A stretch of 64,000 nucleotides of DNA, taken from assembly GCA_945883495.1 (NCBI GenBank), contig CAMCXS010000001.1:1-64000 (forward strand). The letters are read 5' to 3'. The first letter of the stretch is position 1. Each line of letters starts with the position of its first letter. Shown piece by piece: positions 52,190-60,034 of this stretch. Position numbers and translations under genes: made by a program. Origin of the DNA: Akkermansia muciniphila (GTDB taxonomy: Bacteria; Verrucomicrobiota; Verrucomicrobiia; Verrucomicrobiales; DEV007). The notes beneath the pieces are model-generated. The model was not told where the DNA came from, did no database searches, and was given only the letters and a program-made list of their open reading frames with translations.

Positions 52190-54593
52190 CTTCAGCGGCC
52201 CCACGCTCCGTTTCGAGAATCGCCAAGGTCGTCTTCAGCACCGTGTCCGGATTGAGAGAAATGCTGTCGATCCCCTCCTCCACCAGGAATTGGGCAAACT
52301 CCGGGTAATCGCTTGGAGCCTGGCCGCAGATCCCGATTTTGCGCCCACGTTCCCGGCAGATCCGGATGACTTGAGCGATCATCGTCTTCACCGCCGCATT
52401 GCGCTCGTCAAAGATCGGAGCCACGATTTCGCTATCGCGGTCCACTCCAAGGATCAACTGCGTGAGGTCGTTCGACCCAATGCTGAAGCCGTCGAAAATC
52501 TCCGCGAATTCGGCGGCTAGAATGACGTTGCTCGGGATCTCGCACATCACGTAGATTTCCAGCCCATTCTCGCCGCGCCGGAGATCATGCTTCGCCATTT
52601 CCGCCTGGACTTGTCGCCCCTCCTCCACCGTCCGGCAAAACGGGATCATCACCTTCACATTCGTCAGGCCCATCTCTTCCCGCACGCGGCGCACCGCTTG
52701 GCATTCCAGGGCAAACCCATCCCGGTAGCGTGGATGGTAGTACCGCGAAGCGCCGCGAAAGCCGATCATCGGGTTCTCTTCCACCGGCTCGAACTCTCGG
52801 CCCCCGATGAGATTCGCATATTCGTTGGACTTGAAGTCGCTCAACCGCAGGATCACGTCCTTCGGATAGAACGCCGCCGCCAGCATCGCAACGCCCCGGG
52901 CCAAACGATCCACAAAATACGCGGCTTTGTCCGGATAACCCGCCGTGAGCCGTTCGATTTCCGCCCGCGCCGCGAGATCTTCCAGGCGGCCAAAGTCGAG
53001 CAAGGCCAACGGATGCACCTTGATGTAGGTGTTGATGATGAACTCCATCCGCGCCAAGCCGACGCCGTCGTTGGGCAGAAAGGAGAACGCGAAAGCTTCC
53101 TCCGGATTGGCCAAGTTCAGCATGACCTTGGTGCGCGGCCGAGCCAAGTCTTTGATGCTGGCCTGCTCCACCTCAAACGCCAGCGCGCCGCTATACACGA
53201 ACCCCGTGTCGCCCTCCGCGCAAGAGACCGTCACGACTTGCCCTTCCTTGAGAATCTCCGTGCCATGCTCGGTCCCCACGATGGCCGGCAATCCCAATTC
53301 CCGGCTCACAATCGCGGCATGACACGTGCGCCCGCCACGATTTGTGATAATCGCGGATGCCTTTTTCATTACCGGCTCCCAGTCCGGGTCCGTCTTGTCC
53401 GCCACCAGGATCTCGCCTTCGCGAAACTCACGCAAAAAATCGACACTTTTGATGACGCGGACCGGCCCGCTCGCAATCCGCTCACCCACGCTGCGCCCGG
53501 TGACCAAAACTGGACTGCGTTCCTTCAACCGGAACGTCTGAATCACCTCCCGGTTCCGCCCCGCCTGCACCGTCTCAGGCCGCGCCTGTACGACGAACAA
53601 CTCGCCAGTGCGTCCATCGCGCGCCCACTCAATATCCATCGGCACTCGACGTCCGCGCTTCTGAGAATAGTGATCTTCAATCACACAAGCCCACCTCGCC
53701 AATTGCAGGATCGCATCGTCGTCCAAGGCAAACCGCGCGCGATCACCGGGAGATACCGGCACATTGCGCACCATCCGGCTCCCGCCCGAGTCGTAGATCA
53801 ATTTGAATTCCTTCGATCCAACGCGCTTCTGGAGAATCGGACTGAAGCCCCGCCGCAACGTCGGCTTGAAGACGCAATATTCGTCTGGGTTCACCGATCC
53901 GAGCACCACGTTCTCTCCTAAGCCGTAAGAAGCATTGATCAACACCGCGTCCGCAAAACCCGTTTCCGTATCAATCGTGAACATCACCCCGGCCGATCCC
54001 AAATCCGAACGCACCATCCGTTGCACGCCGATCGATAAAGCAATCAACGAATGATCATATCCCTTATCCGTCCGGTACGAAATGGCGCGATCCGTAAATA
54101 GCGAAGCAAACGATCGGCGGCAATGCTCCAATAGAGATGCGTTCCCCTGGACGTTGAGATAAGTCTCCTGCTGTCCCGCGAAGCTGGCATCAGGCAAATC
54201 CTCGGCGGTCGCGCTGCTGCGCACGGCCACGTCGAGCGGGATTCCGCCATCGCCACTCAGTGTGGCATACGCCTCAAGGATCTCTTGTTCCAAATCCCCT
54301 GGCAAGGGCGTGGCCAATATCGCGTGACGCACTTCACTGCCTCGCCGTTGCAAGTTATCCATGTCATTCGTGTCGAGCCCAGATAAAATCTGCCGGAACC
54401 GACCTTCCAACCCCGTCACCCGAATGAAATGCCGATATCCTTCCGCCGTCACCGCGAAGCCATCCGGCACTCGCACGCCCTGCGCAGAGAGCTCCCGGAT
54501 CATCTCTCCGAGCGATGCATTTTTGCCACCAACCAAAGGGATATCCTCAATGGCCGTATCACAAAACCAACGGATAAAACGAGGAGGGCTCAT
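52182..54593 (-). CDS. ppsA: Phosphoenolpyruvate synthase
   Basis: The start at ATG 54593 (MSPPRFIRWFCDTAIEDIPL) gives 803 aa (E. coli PpsA is 792). The N-terminal ATP-grasp domain begins VGGKNASLGEMIREL. The central phosphohistidine domain has GGRTCHAAIVSRELGLPAIV, and the C-terminal PEP/pyruvate barrel ends near GQAPSDYPEFAQFLVEEGID. It converts pyruvate and ATP to PEP, AMP and phosphate for gluconeogenesis. The start overlaps the usp stop by 4 bp (ATGA), so the two are translationally coupled. Confidence 0.95.
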   Translation of the reverse strand: MSPPRFIRWFCDTAIEDIPLVGGKNASLGEMIRELSAQGVRVPDGFAVTAEGYRHFIRVTGLEGRFRQILSGLDTNDMDNLQRRGSEVRHAILATPLPGDLEQEILEAYATLSGDGGIPLDVAVRSSATAEDLPDASFAGQQETYLNVQGNASLLEHCRRSFASLFTDRAISYRTDKGYDHSLIALSIGVQRMVRSDLGSAGVMFTIDTETGFADAVLINASYGLGENVVLGSVNPDEYCVFKPTLRRGFSPILQKRVGSKEFKLIYDSGGSRMVRNVPVSPGDRARFALDDDAILQLARWACVIEDHYSQKRGRRVPMDIEWARDGRTGELFVVQARPETVQAGRNREVIQTFRLKERSPVLVTGRSVGERIASGPVRVIKSVDFLREFREGEILVADKTDPDWEPVMKKASAIITNRGGRTCHAAIVSRELGLPAIVGTEHGTEILKEGQVVTVSCAEGDTGFVYSGALAFEVEQASIKDLARPRTKVMLNLANPEEAFAFSFLPNDGVGLARMEFIINTYIKVHPLALLDFGRLEDLAARAEIERLTAGYPDKAAYFVDRLARGVAMLAAAFYPKDVILRLSDFKSNEYANLIGGREFEPVEENPMIGFRGASRYYHPRYRDGFALECQAVRRVREEMGLTNVKVMIPFCRTVEEGRQVQAEMAKHDLRRGENGLEIYVMCEIPSNVILAAEFAEIFDGFSIGSNDLTQLILGVDRDSEIVAPIFDERNAAVKTMIAQVIRICRERGRKIGICGQAPSDYPEFAQFLVEEGIDSISLNPDTVLKTTLAILETERGAAEVS

Positions 54594-55918
54594 GGCAGCA
54601 GTGGAGGAACGATCATCACGGGTTTGTGGGCTTTGGAGAGCACCCCAATCACCGTAGATCCGAGCAAGGCTCCTGTTTTGGAGACTCCCTTGGATTCGAG
54701 ACAAATCAGCTCCGCCCCGATCCGGTCCGCCGCCTCGCAAACCGTCGTGGCCACGTCGTCATGCACGATGACTTCCGAAGTGATCCGCACGCCAGGAATC
54801 GTCGTGAAGACTTCCGGTAATTCTTGAAACTTGCTCTCCGCTTCTTCCCGTTCCCGGACGGTTTCTAGGCAATGATCGAAGTAGACGGCGGAGGCGACCA
54901 ACGGGTTGATTCCACGCTTCGGTTCCGCGCAAACATGCACTAGGTGGATGCGCCCCCCGTCAGGCAGCAACCCCACCGCGGTCCGCAGGGCGTCCGGCCA
55001 ATTCTCCTCAAACTTGGTGGCCACGAGAATGCGCTCCACCTTCGGCAGTTCCATGTCCGTCGCCCCTGCTCCACTTCCGGCCGACGCTGTAACGCAGAGC
55101 ACGTTCTCGTGAGCATGCGTCACCACTCCGCGTGAAAACGAAGGCGCCTTGAGCCGTTCCCATCCATGCCGCTGGTGGCTGCCCACGACCAAAAGCTCCG
55201 CCTTCCGTTCCTTGGCGATCTCCAAAAACGCCGCCACTGCGTCCCCCGCCCGGTCCCGGACATGCACCTGCACTGGCGCCTCGCCGATCGTTTCTTGCAG
55301 CCGTTCCCAAATGTCCCGCTGCCGTGTCTCGGGATCCCCGGAGTAGTCCGCTTGCCGCCCTGTTCCGATCGACGCCGCTTCGATCTCCAACCCGCCCAGC
55401 GCTTTGAGCGCCGCCAATTCCGTCAGCGCCGCGCCCGTGGAAGCCGTCCGGTCCACCGCGCAGAGCAGACGCAGCCTGGCCCCAGCGCGAAGCCAGGAGA
55501 GCAAGACGGCCGGCTCGCGCACCACTAAGGTCGGCACCGGCGCCCTTTCCGCGACCCGCTCCGCGACACTACCGATCAGCCAACGCTCCGCCCGGCCCCG
55601 GCCCGTGGAGCCGATCACCAATAGGTTCGGGCGATCAAACAAGGCCGAGGCGACGATCTCCTGATACGGCACCCCGCTGCGCGACTCGATGCGGATCTCT
55701 ACCCCGGCGTCACGGCCCAGCCGAGTGGCCTCCGCGTCCAATTGACGGCGGATCACTTCTTCATCGCTCAACGGGATCACCACCTCGCCCGCCGTGATCC
55801 AATCGCTGGAACAATACAGCAGCCGCAGAGGCACGCCGAGCCTCTTGGCCAACGCAAAAGCGACATCGGAGGCAGCCGCCGCGGCGGGGGAGAAATCAGT
55901 GGGACAAAGGATCGACAT
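54590..55918 (-). CDS. Tandem universal stress protein
   Basis: ATG 55918 (MSILCPTDFSPAAAAASDVA) gives 442 aa. There are two or three UspA-like alpha/beta modules: ILCPTDFS...LVIGSTGRGRAERWLIGSVA in the first, then LRLLCAVDRTASTGAALTEL...LLVVGSHQRHGWERL, then ERILVATKFEENWPDALRTA with a terminal ICLESKGVSKTGALLGSTVI. ATP-binding GSxGRG-type loops are visible in the first module. The gene directly precedes and overlaps ppsA, linking a stress/energy sensor to PEP synthesis. Confidence 0.88.
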   Translation of the reverse strand: MSILCPTDFSPAAAAASDVAFALAKRLGVPLRLLYCSSDWITAGEVVIPLSDEEVIRRQLDAEATRLGRDAGVEIRIESRSGVPYQEIVASALFDRPNLLVIGSTGRGRAERWLIGSVAERVAERAPVPTLVVREPAVLLSWLRAGARLRLLCAVDRTASTGAALTELAALKALGGLEIEAASIGTGRQADYSGDPETRQRDIWERLQETIGEAPVQVHVRDRAGDAVAAFLEIAKERKAELLVVGSHQRHGWERLKAPSFSRGVVTHAHENVLCVTASAGSGAGATDMELPKVERILVATKFEENWPDALRTAVGLLPDGGRIHLVHVCAEPKRGINPLVASAVYFDHCLETVREREEAESKFQELPEVFTTIPGVRITSEVIVHDDVATTVCEAADRIGAELICLESKGVSKTGALLGSTVIGVLSKAHKPVMIVPPLLP

Positions 55919-56024
55919 GGGGAATTTGCCGGAATGGAAGTCACCTGGAGCCCGACCGCCATCCGATGCCAGTTCGGATGACAACCACAGCTTGCACCGG
56001 ACGGCATGGAAAGTCTTCGCTTAT

Positions 56025-56045
56025 TTTGGCTTAGACTAAGCCAAA
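56025..56045. promoter_or_regulatory. Perfect 10-1-10 palindrome upstream of usp-ppsA
   Basis: TTTGGCTTAG-A-CTAAGCCAAA is a perfect inverted repeat with one central base, 107 bp upstream of the usp start. The single-base centre does not favour an RNA hairpin, so a binding site for a dimeric regulator of usp-ppsA is more likely. A smaller dyad (CAGAC-AC-GTCTG) follows at 56061-56072. The gap 55919-56214 has no gene. Confidence 0.5.
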
Positions 56046-56092
56046 GTTGTCGAGCCACGTCAGACACGTCTGGCATCGAGACTCCGGACGCG

Positions 56093-56110
56093 CCGCCAGA
56101 ATCCTGGCGG
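56093..56110. terminator. Hairpin downstream of vapBC
   Basis: CCGCCAG-AATC-CTGGCGG forms a perfect 7-bp stem with a 4-nt loop about 105 bp beyond the vapC stop and upstream of usp. There is no T-run. A terminator between the two transcripts is plausible. Confidence 0.4.
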
Positions 56111-56214
56111 TGGCCCTTACTTCACGATGCCATACTCCAAGAGGCTTGCCTTCGCTCCCCTGCCTGCCGGATTCCAAACTCGATGGGCAGGACTACCCAT
56201 GCCGAGAGCCTACC

Positions 56215-56634
56215 TTACTCCATTTTCCCTGTCCACTCCGCCGGAGGGGCGATCACTGTCAGCCCGTCCACCCGGTGAAAATGCGCATCCGATGTCATCA
56301 CCGCCGCGCCGATCCTCAGGGCACTGCACGCAATGATCACGTCCGGCCCCGGGATAGGCCGCCCTTGCCGGTCCAATTGCCAGGCCAAATCGCCCGCCTC
56401 CGTCCACAACCGGTTGTCCGTGGGAACGTTGATCATCACGTCCATGAACGCCCCCAGCTTATGCCTCGCTTTCAACGAGGTAAGCCCGCGCAACACTTCA
56501 AGACGGACCATCCCGCAGATCACCAGCGACCGGTCCATGCGATCCGCCCAGTCGAACAGCAACGCAACAGTGTCCCGCCGGGCCCGGAGCAGGTCGATGT
56601 ACACGTTGCTATCGACGAGGACGTCACTTCCCAT
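56215..56634 (-). CDS. vapC: VapC-type PIN-domain ribonuclease toxin
   Basis: This 139-aa PIN-domain protein has the first acidic residue in LVDSNVYIDLLRA (D8), a conserved Glu in CGMVRLEVLRG and the late acidic site in GPDVIIACSALRIGA. VapC toxins cleave RNA (often tRNA or rRNA) and are inhibited by VapB. It overlaps the antitoxin gene by 11 bp. The residues needed for activity are present. Confidence 0.88.
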   Translation of the reverse strand: MGSDVLVDSNVYIDLLRARRDTVALLFDWADRMDRSLVICGMVRLEVLRGLTSLKARHKLGAFMDVMINVPTDNRLWTEAGDLAWQLDRQGRPIPGPDVIIACSALRIGAAVMTSDAHFHRVDGLTVIAPPAEWTGKME

Positions 56635-56866
56635 ATTTCGTGGGAGTCTCCGCCACGCGGAGGGAGTTCAGATCATACGCCGGGTCCACGGCATCCTCCA
56701 ATTCATCCGGAGTCATCCCCATCCCGGCTTTGCCGATCTCACGGAAACGGACTTTGCGATCCAACTCACGCAAAGCCATCTCCACGGCCTCCGTCTTGCT
56801 GACGAAACCATAGTCCGCCATGACGCGCGTCAACAACGCCTCATCAATGTGCATGGTCATCTTCAT
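56624..56866 (-). CDS. vapB: VapB-type antitoxin
   Basis: ATG 56866 (MKMTMHIDEALLTRVMADYG) gives 80 aa. The N-terminal part is a ribbon-helix-helix-like DNA-binding segment, continuing VSKTEAVEMALRELDRKVRF. The C-terminal tail probably wraps the toxin. It is upstream of and overlaps vapC, the normal TA order. A perfect dyad immediately before the start is the likely autoregulatory operator. Confidence 0.85.
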   Translation of the reverse strand: MKMTMHIDEALLTRVMADYGFVSKTEAVEMALRELDRKVRFREIGKAGMGMTPDELEDAVDPAYDLNSLRVAETPTKYGK

Positions 56867-56870
56867 GTTG

Positions 56871-56885
56871 CCATACCATGTATGG
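56871..56885. promoter_or_regulatory. Operator dyad of vapBC
   Basis: CCATAC-CAT-GTATGG is a perfect 6-3-6 inverted repeat located 4 bp upstream of the vapB ATG. VapBC complexes repress their own promoter through such repeats, and the position overlaps the expected initiation region. Confidence 0.65.
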
Positions 56886-56924
56886 CCCCTGCCTTCTTGT
56901 CTACTAAAAAAACAGATCCCGCAC

Positions 56925-58187
56925 TCACTCATACTTCACCCGGAACAACGCCATCCAGGTGCAGGCCACGGTGCTGAACAGGGCTGCCTGAAATGCCTGC
57001 GCCCCGATCTGCCCCAACTGCGGCACCGCCGTCACCCAGGCAATCACCACCACCGCGCATACCGTCACGAAGCTGGCGATCGCTCCATACATCCGCTGCC
57101 CAAAAACGTTACTATTCGATAGCGACAGCGCCCACGGCACCGACATCCCCGCCACCACCGCCCCGGCCAGGGCGAACCGTTGCGACAGCTCTCCTTTCCA
57201 GACCAGCGCGCTCAAGAGCAATACCAGTCCCAAGATGGCGGATCCGCCCACCGCAATGCCTTCCCACCGCTCCCTCGGCTTCAACGCCAGACGCGCCCGT
57301 TGGTCTGCCAAAATCAGCAGCGTCCCGATCCCCTTCCCGACGTAGCCCCAAAGGACGAAAAGCAAGTAAAACGCCACCACCAGCCAGCCAAGCACGGGCG
57401 ATACGGAACTCGCCGCCGCGCGCAGAACTTTGTAAGCGACGTAGATCCCAATGAAGAACCACATCCGGTACTTCTTCTCCAAACTCGCCGCGAAGAACGA
57501 AAACCCCAAATGCGCCCGGTAAATCAACGACCGCGAACGGAACGCATCGAGCAATCCCAACCGGGCCGACTCATTGGAAGCATCTAAACGCAACGCCTCC
57601 AAGAAGTGCGTTTCCGCTTTTCTCCGATCCCCCGCGCGCAACGCCGCCCATCCCGCCGAGGAATGCGTCAACGTATCGTTCGGATCCCGCGCCAAACGTG
57701 AACCGATGTTCTGGGCCAACTCATCCGGCCGATTCTGAAACGTCAGCGCGGCGGACAAGAGATTTTGCGCCAGCACGCAATCTGGATCCAGCTCCAACGC
57801 CTTCCGGGACACCTGCTCGCACAGGGCCCACTCTCCCTGCTGCTGATGCACATAAGCACGCACCGCATGAAAACCCGCATCGCCCGGATCGAATTGCAGC
57901 GCCTGCTCCGCGCTCGCCGCCGCTTCCTTGGGACGCTTCAAGTCCGCCAGGATCTTTGCCTTGAGGGCGTGGTGATTCCCATTCTCCGGCGCCCGCGAGA
58001 TCGCCTGATCCACGATCCGCAAAGCCTCCTCGTCACGCCTCTCCCCCATCCGCGCGCAGATCGCCAGCAGGTGCAACGCCCGGTCGTCCTCCGGATCAAA
58101 CGAGAGGTGCTCCCGGAGCAGCTTCTCCGCCTCGGTCCATCGTTGCCGCTCCACGAGGAGGCAGGCCCTGGAAAATGAGTCACTCAT
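56925..58187 (-). CDS. TPR-domain polytopic membrane protein
   Basis: This 420-aa protein has N-terminal tetratricopeptide repeats (about residues 1-210), for example WTEAEKLLREHLSFDPEDDR and LCEQVSRKALELDPDCVLAQ. About six membrane helices follow (about 250-415). Its start overlaps the upstream TPR-AAA ATPase stop by 4 bp (ATGA), so the two proteins are made in step and probably form one complex, with the TPR face in the cytoplasm. I know no characterised homologue. Confidence 0.8.
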   Translation of the reverse strand: MSDSFSRACLLVERQRWTEAEKLLREHLSFDPEDDRALHLLAICARMGERRDEEALRIVDQAISRAPENGNHHALKAKILADLKRPKEAAASAEQALQFDPGDAGFHAVRAYVHQQQGEWALCEQVSRKALELDPDCVLAQNLLSAALTFQNRPDELAQNIGSRLARDPNDTLTHSSAGWAALRAGDRRKAETHFLEALRLDASNESARLGLLDAFRSRSLIYRAHLGFSFFAASLEKKYRMWFFIGIYVAYKVLRAAASSVSPVLGWLVVAFYLLFVLWGYVGKGIGTLLILADQRARLALKPRERWEGIAVGGSAILGLVLLLSALVWKGELSQRFALAGAVVAGMSVPWALSLSNSNVFGQRMYGAIASFVTVCAVVVIAWVTAVPQLGQIGAQAFQAALFSTVACTWMALFRVKYE

Positions 58188-59566
58188 GGCTTCTTAAGTC
58201 CGAGATATTCGAGCACGTCGTCGTAGTAACCACCTTGGTTCGCGTACAATGCGTAATTCTTGGCGCTTTCGAACCACGCCTGCGTCGTCGGCCGGTGCTC
58301 TTTGGCCGCCCGCAGCAAATGCTTCTGCGTCACCGGAATGATCCGGCCCGCCTCCAACGCGGATTCCAACACGCTTTCCACCGCCGCGTCGAACACCGCC
58401 TTCAAATCCGCTCCCGAGAAATGCTTCGTTTTCCGCGCTAACTCCTCCGCGTCCAAATCCGTCACCGGTTTGTCCTTCGCCAAGAGCCGGATGATGGACG
58501 CCCGCGCCGCTTCATCCGGGGGAGGCACAAAAACCGTCCGGTCGAACCGCCCCGGCCGCCTGAATGCCGGATCAATGTGCCAAGGCGCATTCGTCGCGCC
58601 CAGAAACAGCACGCCGTCGTTGTTGCTCACCCCGCCATCCAACTCCGCCAGGAACTGATTGATCACGGAACGCGACGTCGCGCTCGACTTGAAATCCTTC
58701 CGGTCCGCCGCCAGCGCGTCCACTTCATCGAAGAACAACACACAAGGCGCATTCGCCCGCGCCATTTCAAACACCCCGTGCAGGTTCTTCTCACTCGACC
58801 CGATCCACATATCGAGGATGTCGTGCAACCCGATGCAGAAGAAGTTCGCGTCGATCTCCCCCGCCGTGGCCCGGCTAATCAACGTCTTGCCACAGCCCGG
58901 CGGTCCGTAGAGCAACACCCCGCCCCCGGCGGATTTCCCATACGCCCGGAACAGCTCGGGATGCTTCATCGGGTGCAAAATGCGCATCCGGATCTGCTGC
59001 TTGAGCTGATCCATCCCGCCCACGTCGGCAAACGTTTGCTTCGGCTTCTCGATCTCCGACGCGAAGTCCGGCTCATCCTCCGGCCCCCCGCCCGACTCCA
59101 CTTCCCGCCAACCGCCACCAACCCCGGCCCCCATTGCCACCGGCCGCAGCTCATCTGGGTCCTGTCCTCCAGGGGAAATCCCCAACTGCTTGGCCAACGG
59201 CTCATCCATCGTGCCCCGATCCAGCTTCACCGCCGTCCGGTAACAATCGATCGCCGTGGCCTTGTCCCCTTCCGCCAGGTGCAACCGCGCCAGCATCAGG
59301 TGCGCCGCCGCAAACGACGGATTGCCCTTCACCAAGGCCTCCGCCCGCACGATCGCCTCGGAGAATCGTGCTTCCCCGAACAGCACCCGCACAATCCCCA
59401 AGCTCGCGTCCAGATGGCCGGGCGAAATTCGCAGCACATGCTCATACGACTCCCGCGCCTCCTCGAATTGAAAGTCATCCAAACACGATTGGGCAAACAA
59501 CAACCGCAGCGGCACGTTGTCGGGAGAGTGGCGCAGCGCCTCGCGCAAACCATGGAGATCGGACAT
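58184..59566 (-). CDS. AAA ATPase with N-terminal TPR domain
   Basis: This 460-aa protein has TPR-like repeats (about 1-115; EARESYEHVLRISPGHLDAS), a Gly/Glu-rich linker, then a classic AAA module. Walker A is GPPGCGKT (221-228), Walker B is VLFFDEVDAL, and the arginine-finger region is FRRPGRFDR (about 337-344). The module resembles VCP/p97, spastin and Vps4 more than bacterial FtsH or ClpX. A short C-terminal helix (YYDDVLEYLGLKKP) follows. No protease domain is present. It likely remodels a protein complex at the membrane with the coupled TPR membrane protein. Confidence 0.85.
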   Translation of the reverse strand: MSDLHGLREALRHSPDNVPLRLLFAQSCLDDFQFEEARESYEHVLRISPGHLDASLGIVRVLFGEARFSEAIVRAEALVKGNPSFAAAHLMLARLHLAEGDKATAIDCYRTAVKLDRGTMDEPLAKQLGISPGGQDPDELRPVAMGAGVGGGWREVESGGGPEDEPDFASEIEKPKQTFADVGGMDQLKQQIRMRILHPMKHPELFRAYGKSAGGGVLLYGPPGCGKTLISRATAGEIDANFFCIGLHDILDMWIGSSEKNLHGVFEMARANAPCVLFFDEVDALAADRKDFKSSATSRSVINQFLAELDGGVSNNDGVLFLGATNAPWHIDPAFRRPGRFDRTVFVPPPDEAARASIIRLLAKDKPVTDLDAEELARKTKHFSGADLKAVFDAAVESVLESALEAGRIIPVTQKHLLRAAKEHRPTTQAWFESAKNYALYANQGGYYDDVLEYLGLKKP

Positions 59567-59612
59567 GTCACCTCTTCGTTACCGGATTAGACGCACTCTG
59601 GCAAGTCGCGGG

Positions 59613-59674
59613 CGGAATGCCTGGGGCGATTCCGCTACGAGCATCATTCCGTAGCGGAATTCCCAAGAATTCCG
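59613..59674. repeat. REP-like inverted pair (BIME-like) beside array 3
   Basis: On the minus strand GTAG (complement of 59635-59638) heads CGGAAT...ATTCCG (59613-59634). On the plus strand GTAG (59651-59654) heads CGGAATTC-CCAA-GAATTCCG (59655-59674), a perfect 8-bp stem. The two heads face each other 12 bp apart, and together ATTCCGCTACG/CGTAGCGGAAT makes an 11-bp outer stem (59629-59660). This is the classic layout of paired REPs. Confidence 0.65.
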
Positions 59675-59700
59675 AGTCTCCGATTCATCACCATAATTCC

Positions 59701-60034
59701 CCCGCGCAAACATCCGCATTCTCAGAATTGACGCCGCAAGGCACGTGCGGAGCCCCGCACATGCCCCGTACAGCCCGAAATGCCACGTGCAACTCTCCGC
59801 ACCTGCCTATTTGTGTCAGTTTCGACACGTGCGGATCTCCGCACCTGCCATTTCCGGCCTGCAAAGCCACGTGCGGATCGCTGCAGCTGCCATTTCAGGC
59901 CTGAGTGAGCACGTGCAGCTCTCCGCACTCTCAAATCTGATCCGGAATGCCACGTGCGGAGAGCTGCACTCGCAAAAATGCACCGACACCCCCAGGTGCG
60001 GCTAGCTGCACGTGCCAAAACCGTCACAATTGCC
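59701..60034. repeat. Tandem array of about eight 41-42-bp units with palindromic core (array 3)
   Basis: CACGTGC-type unit starts lie at 59742, 59784, 59826, 59868, 59910, 59951 and 59993 (spacings 42, 42, 42, 42, 41, 42), with a diverged unit at 59701. The first 22 bp of each unit form an imperfect dyad, consensus CACGTGCGGANCTCCGCACG. About 20 bp of variable sequence follow, though two units share CCATTTC.GGCCTG. The last unit overlaps the 3' end of the metallophosphoesterase gene. Apart from this array and the REP pair, the 435-bp gap 59567-60001 holds nothing recognisable. Confidence 0.85.
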
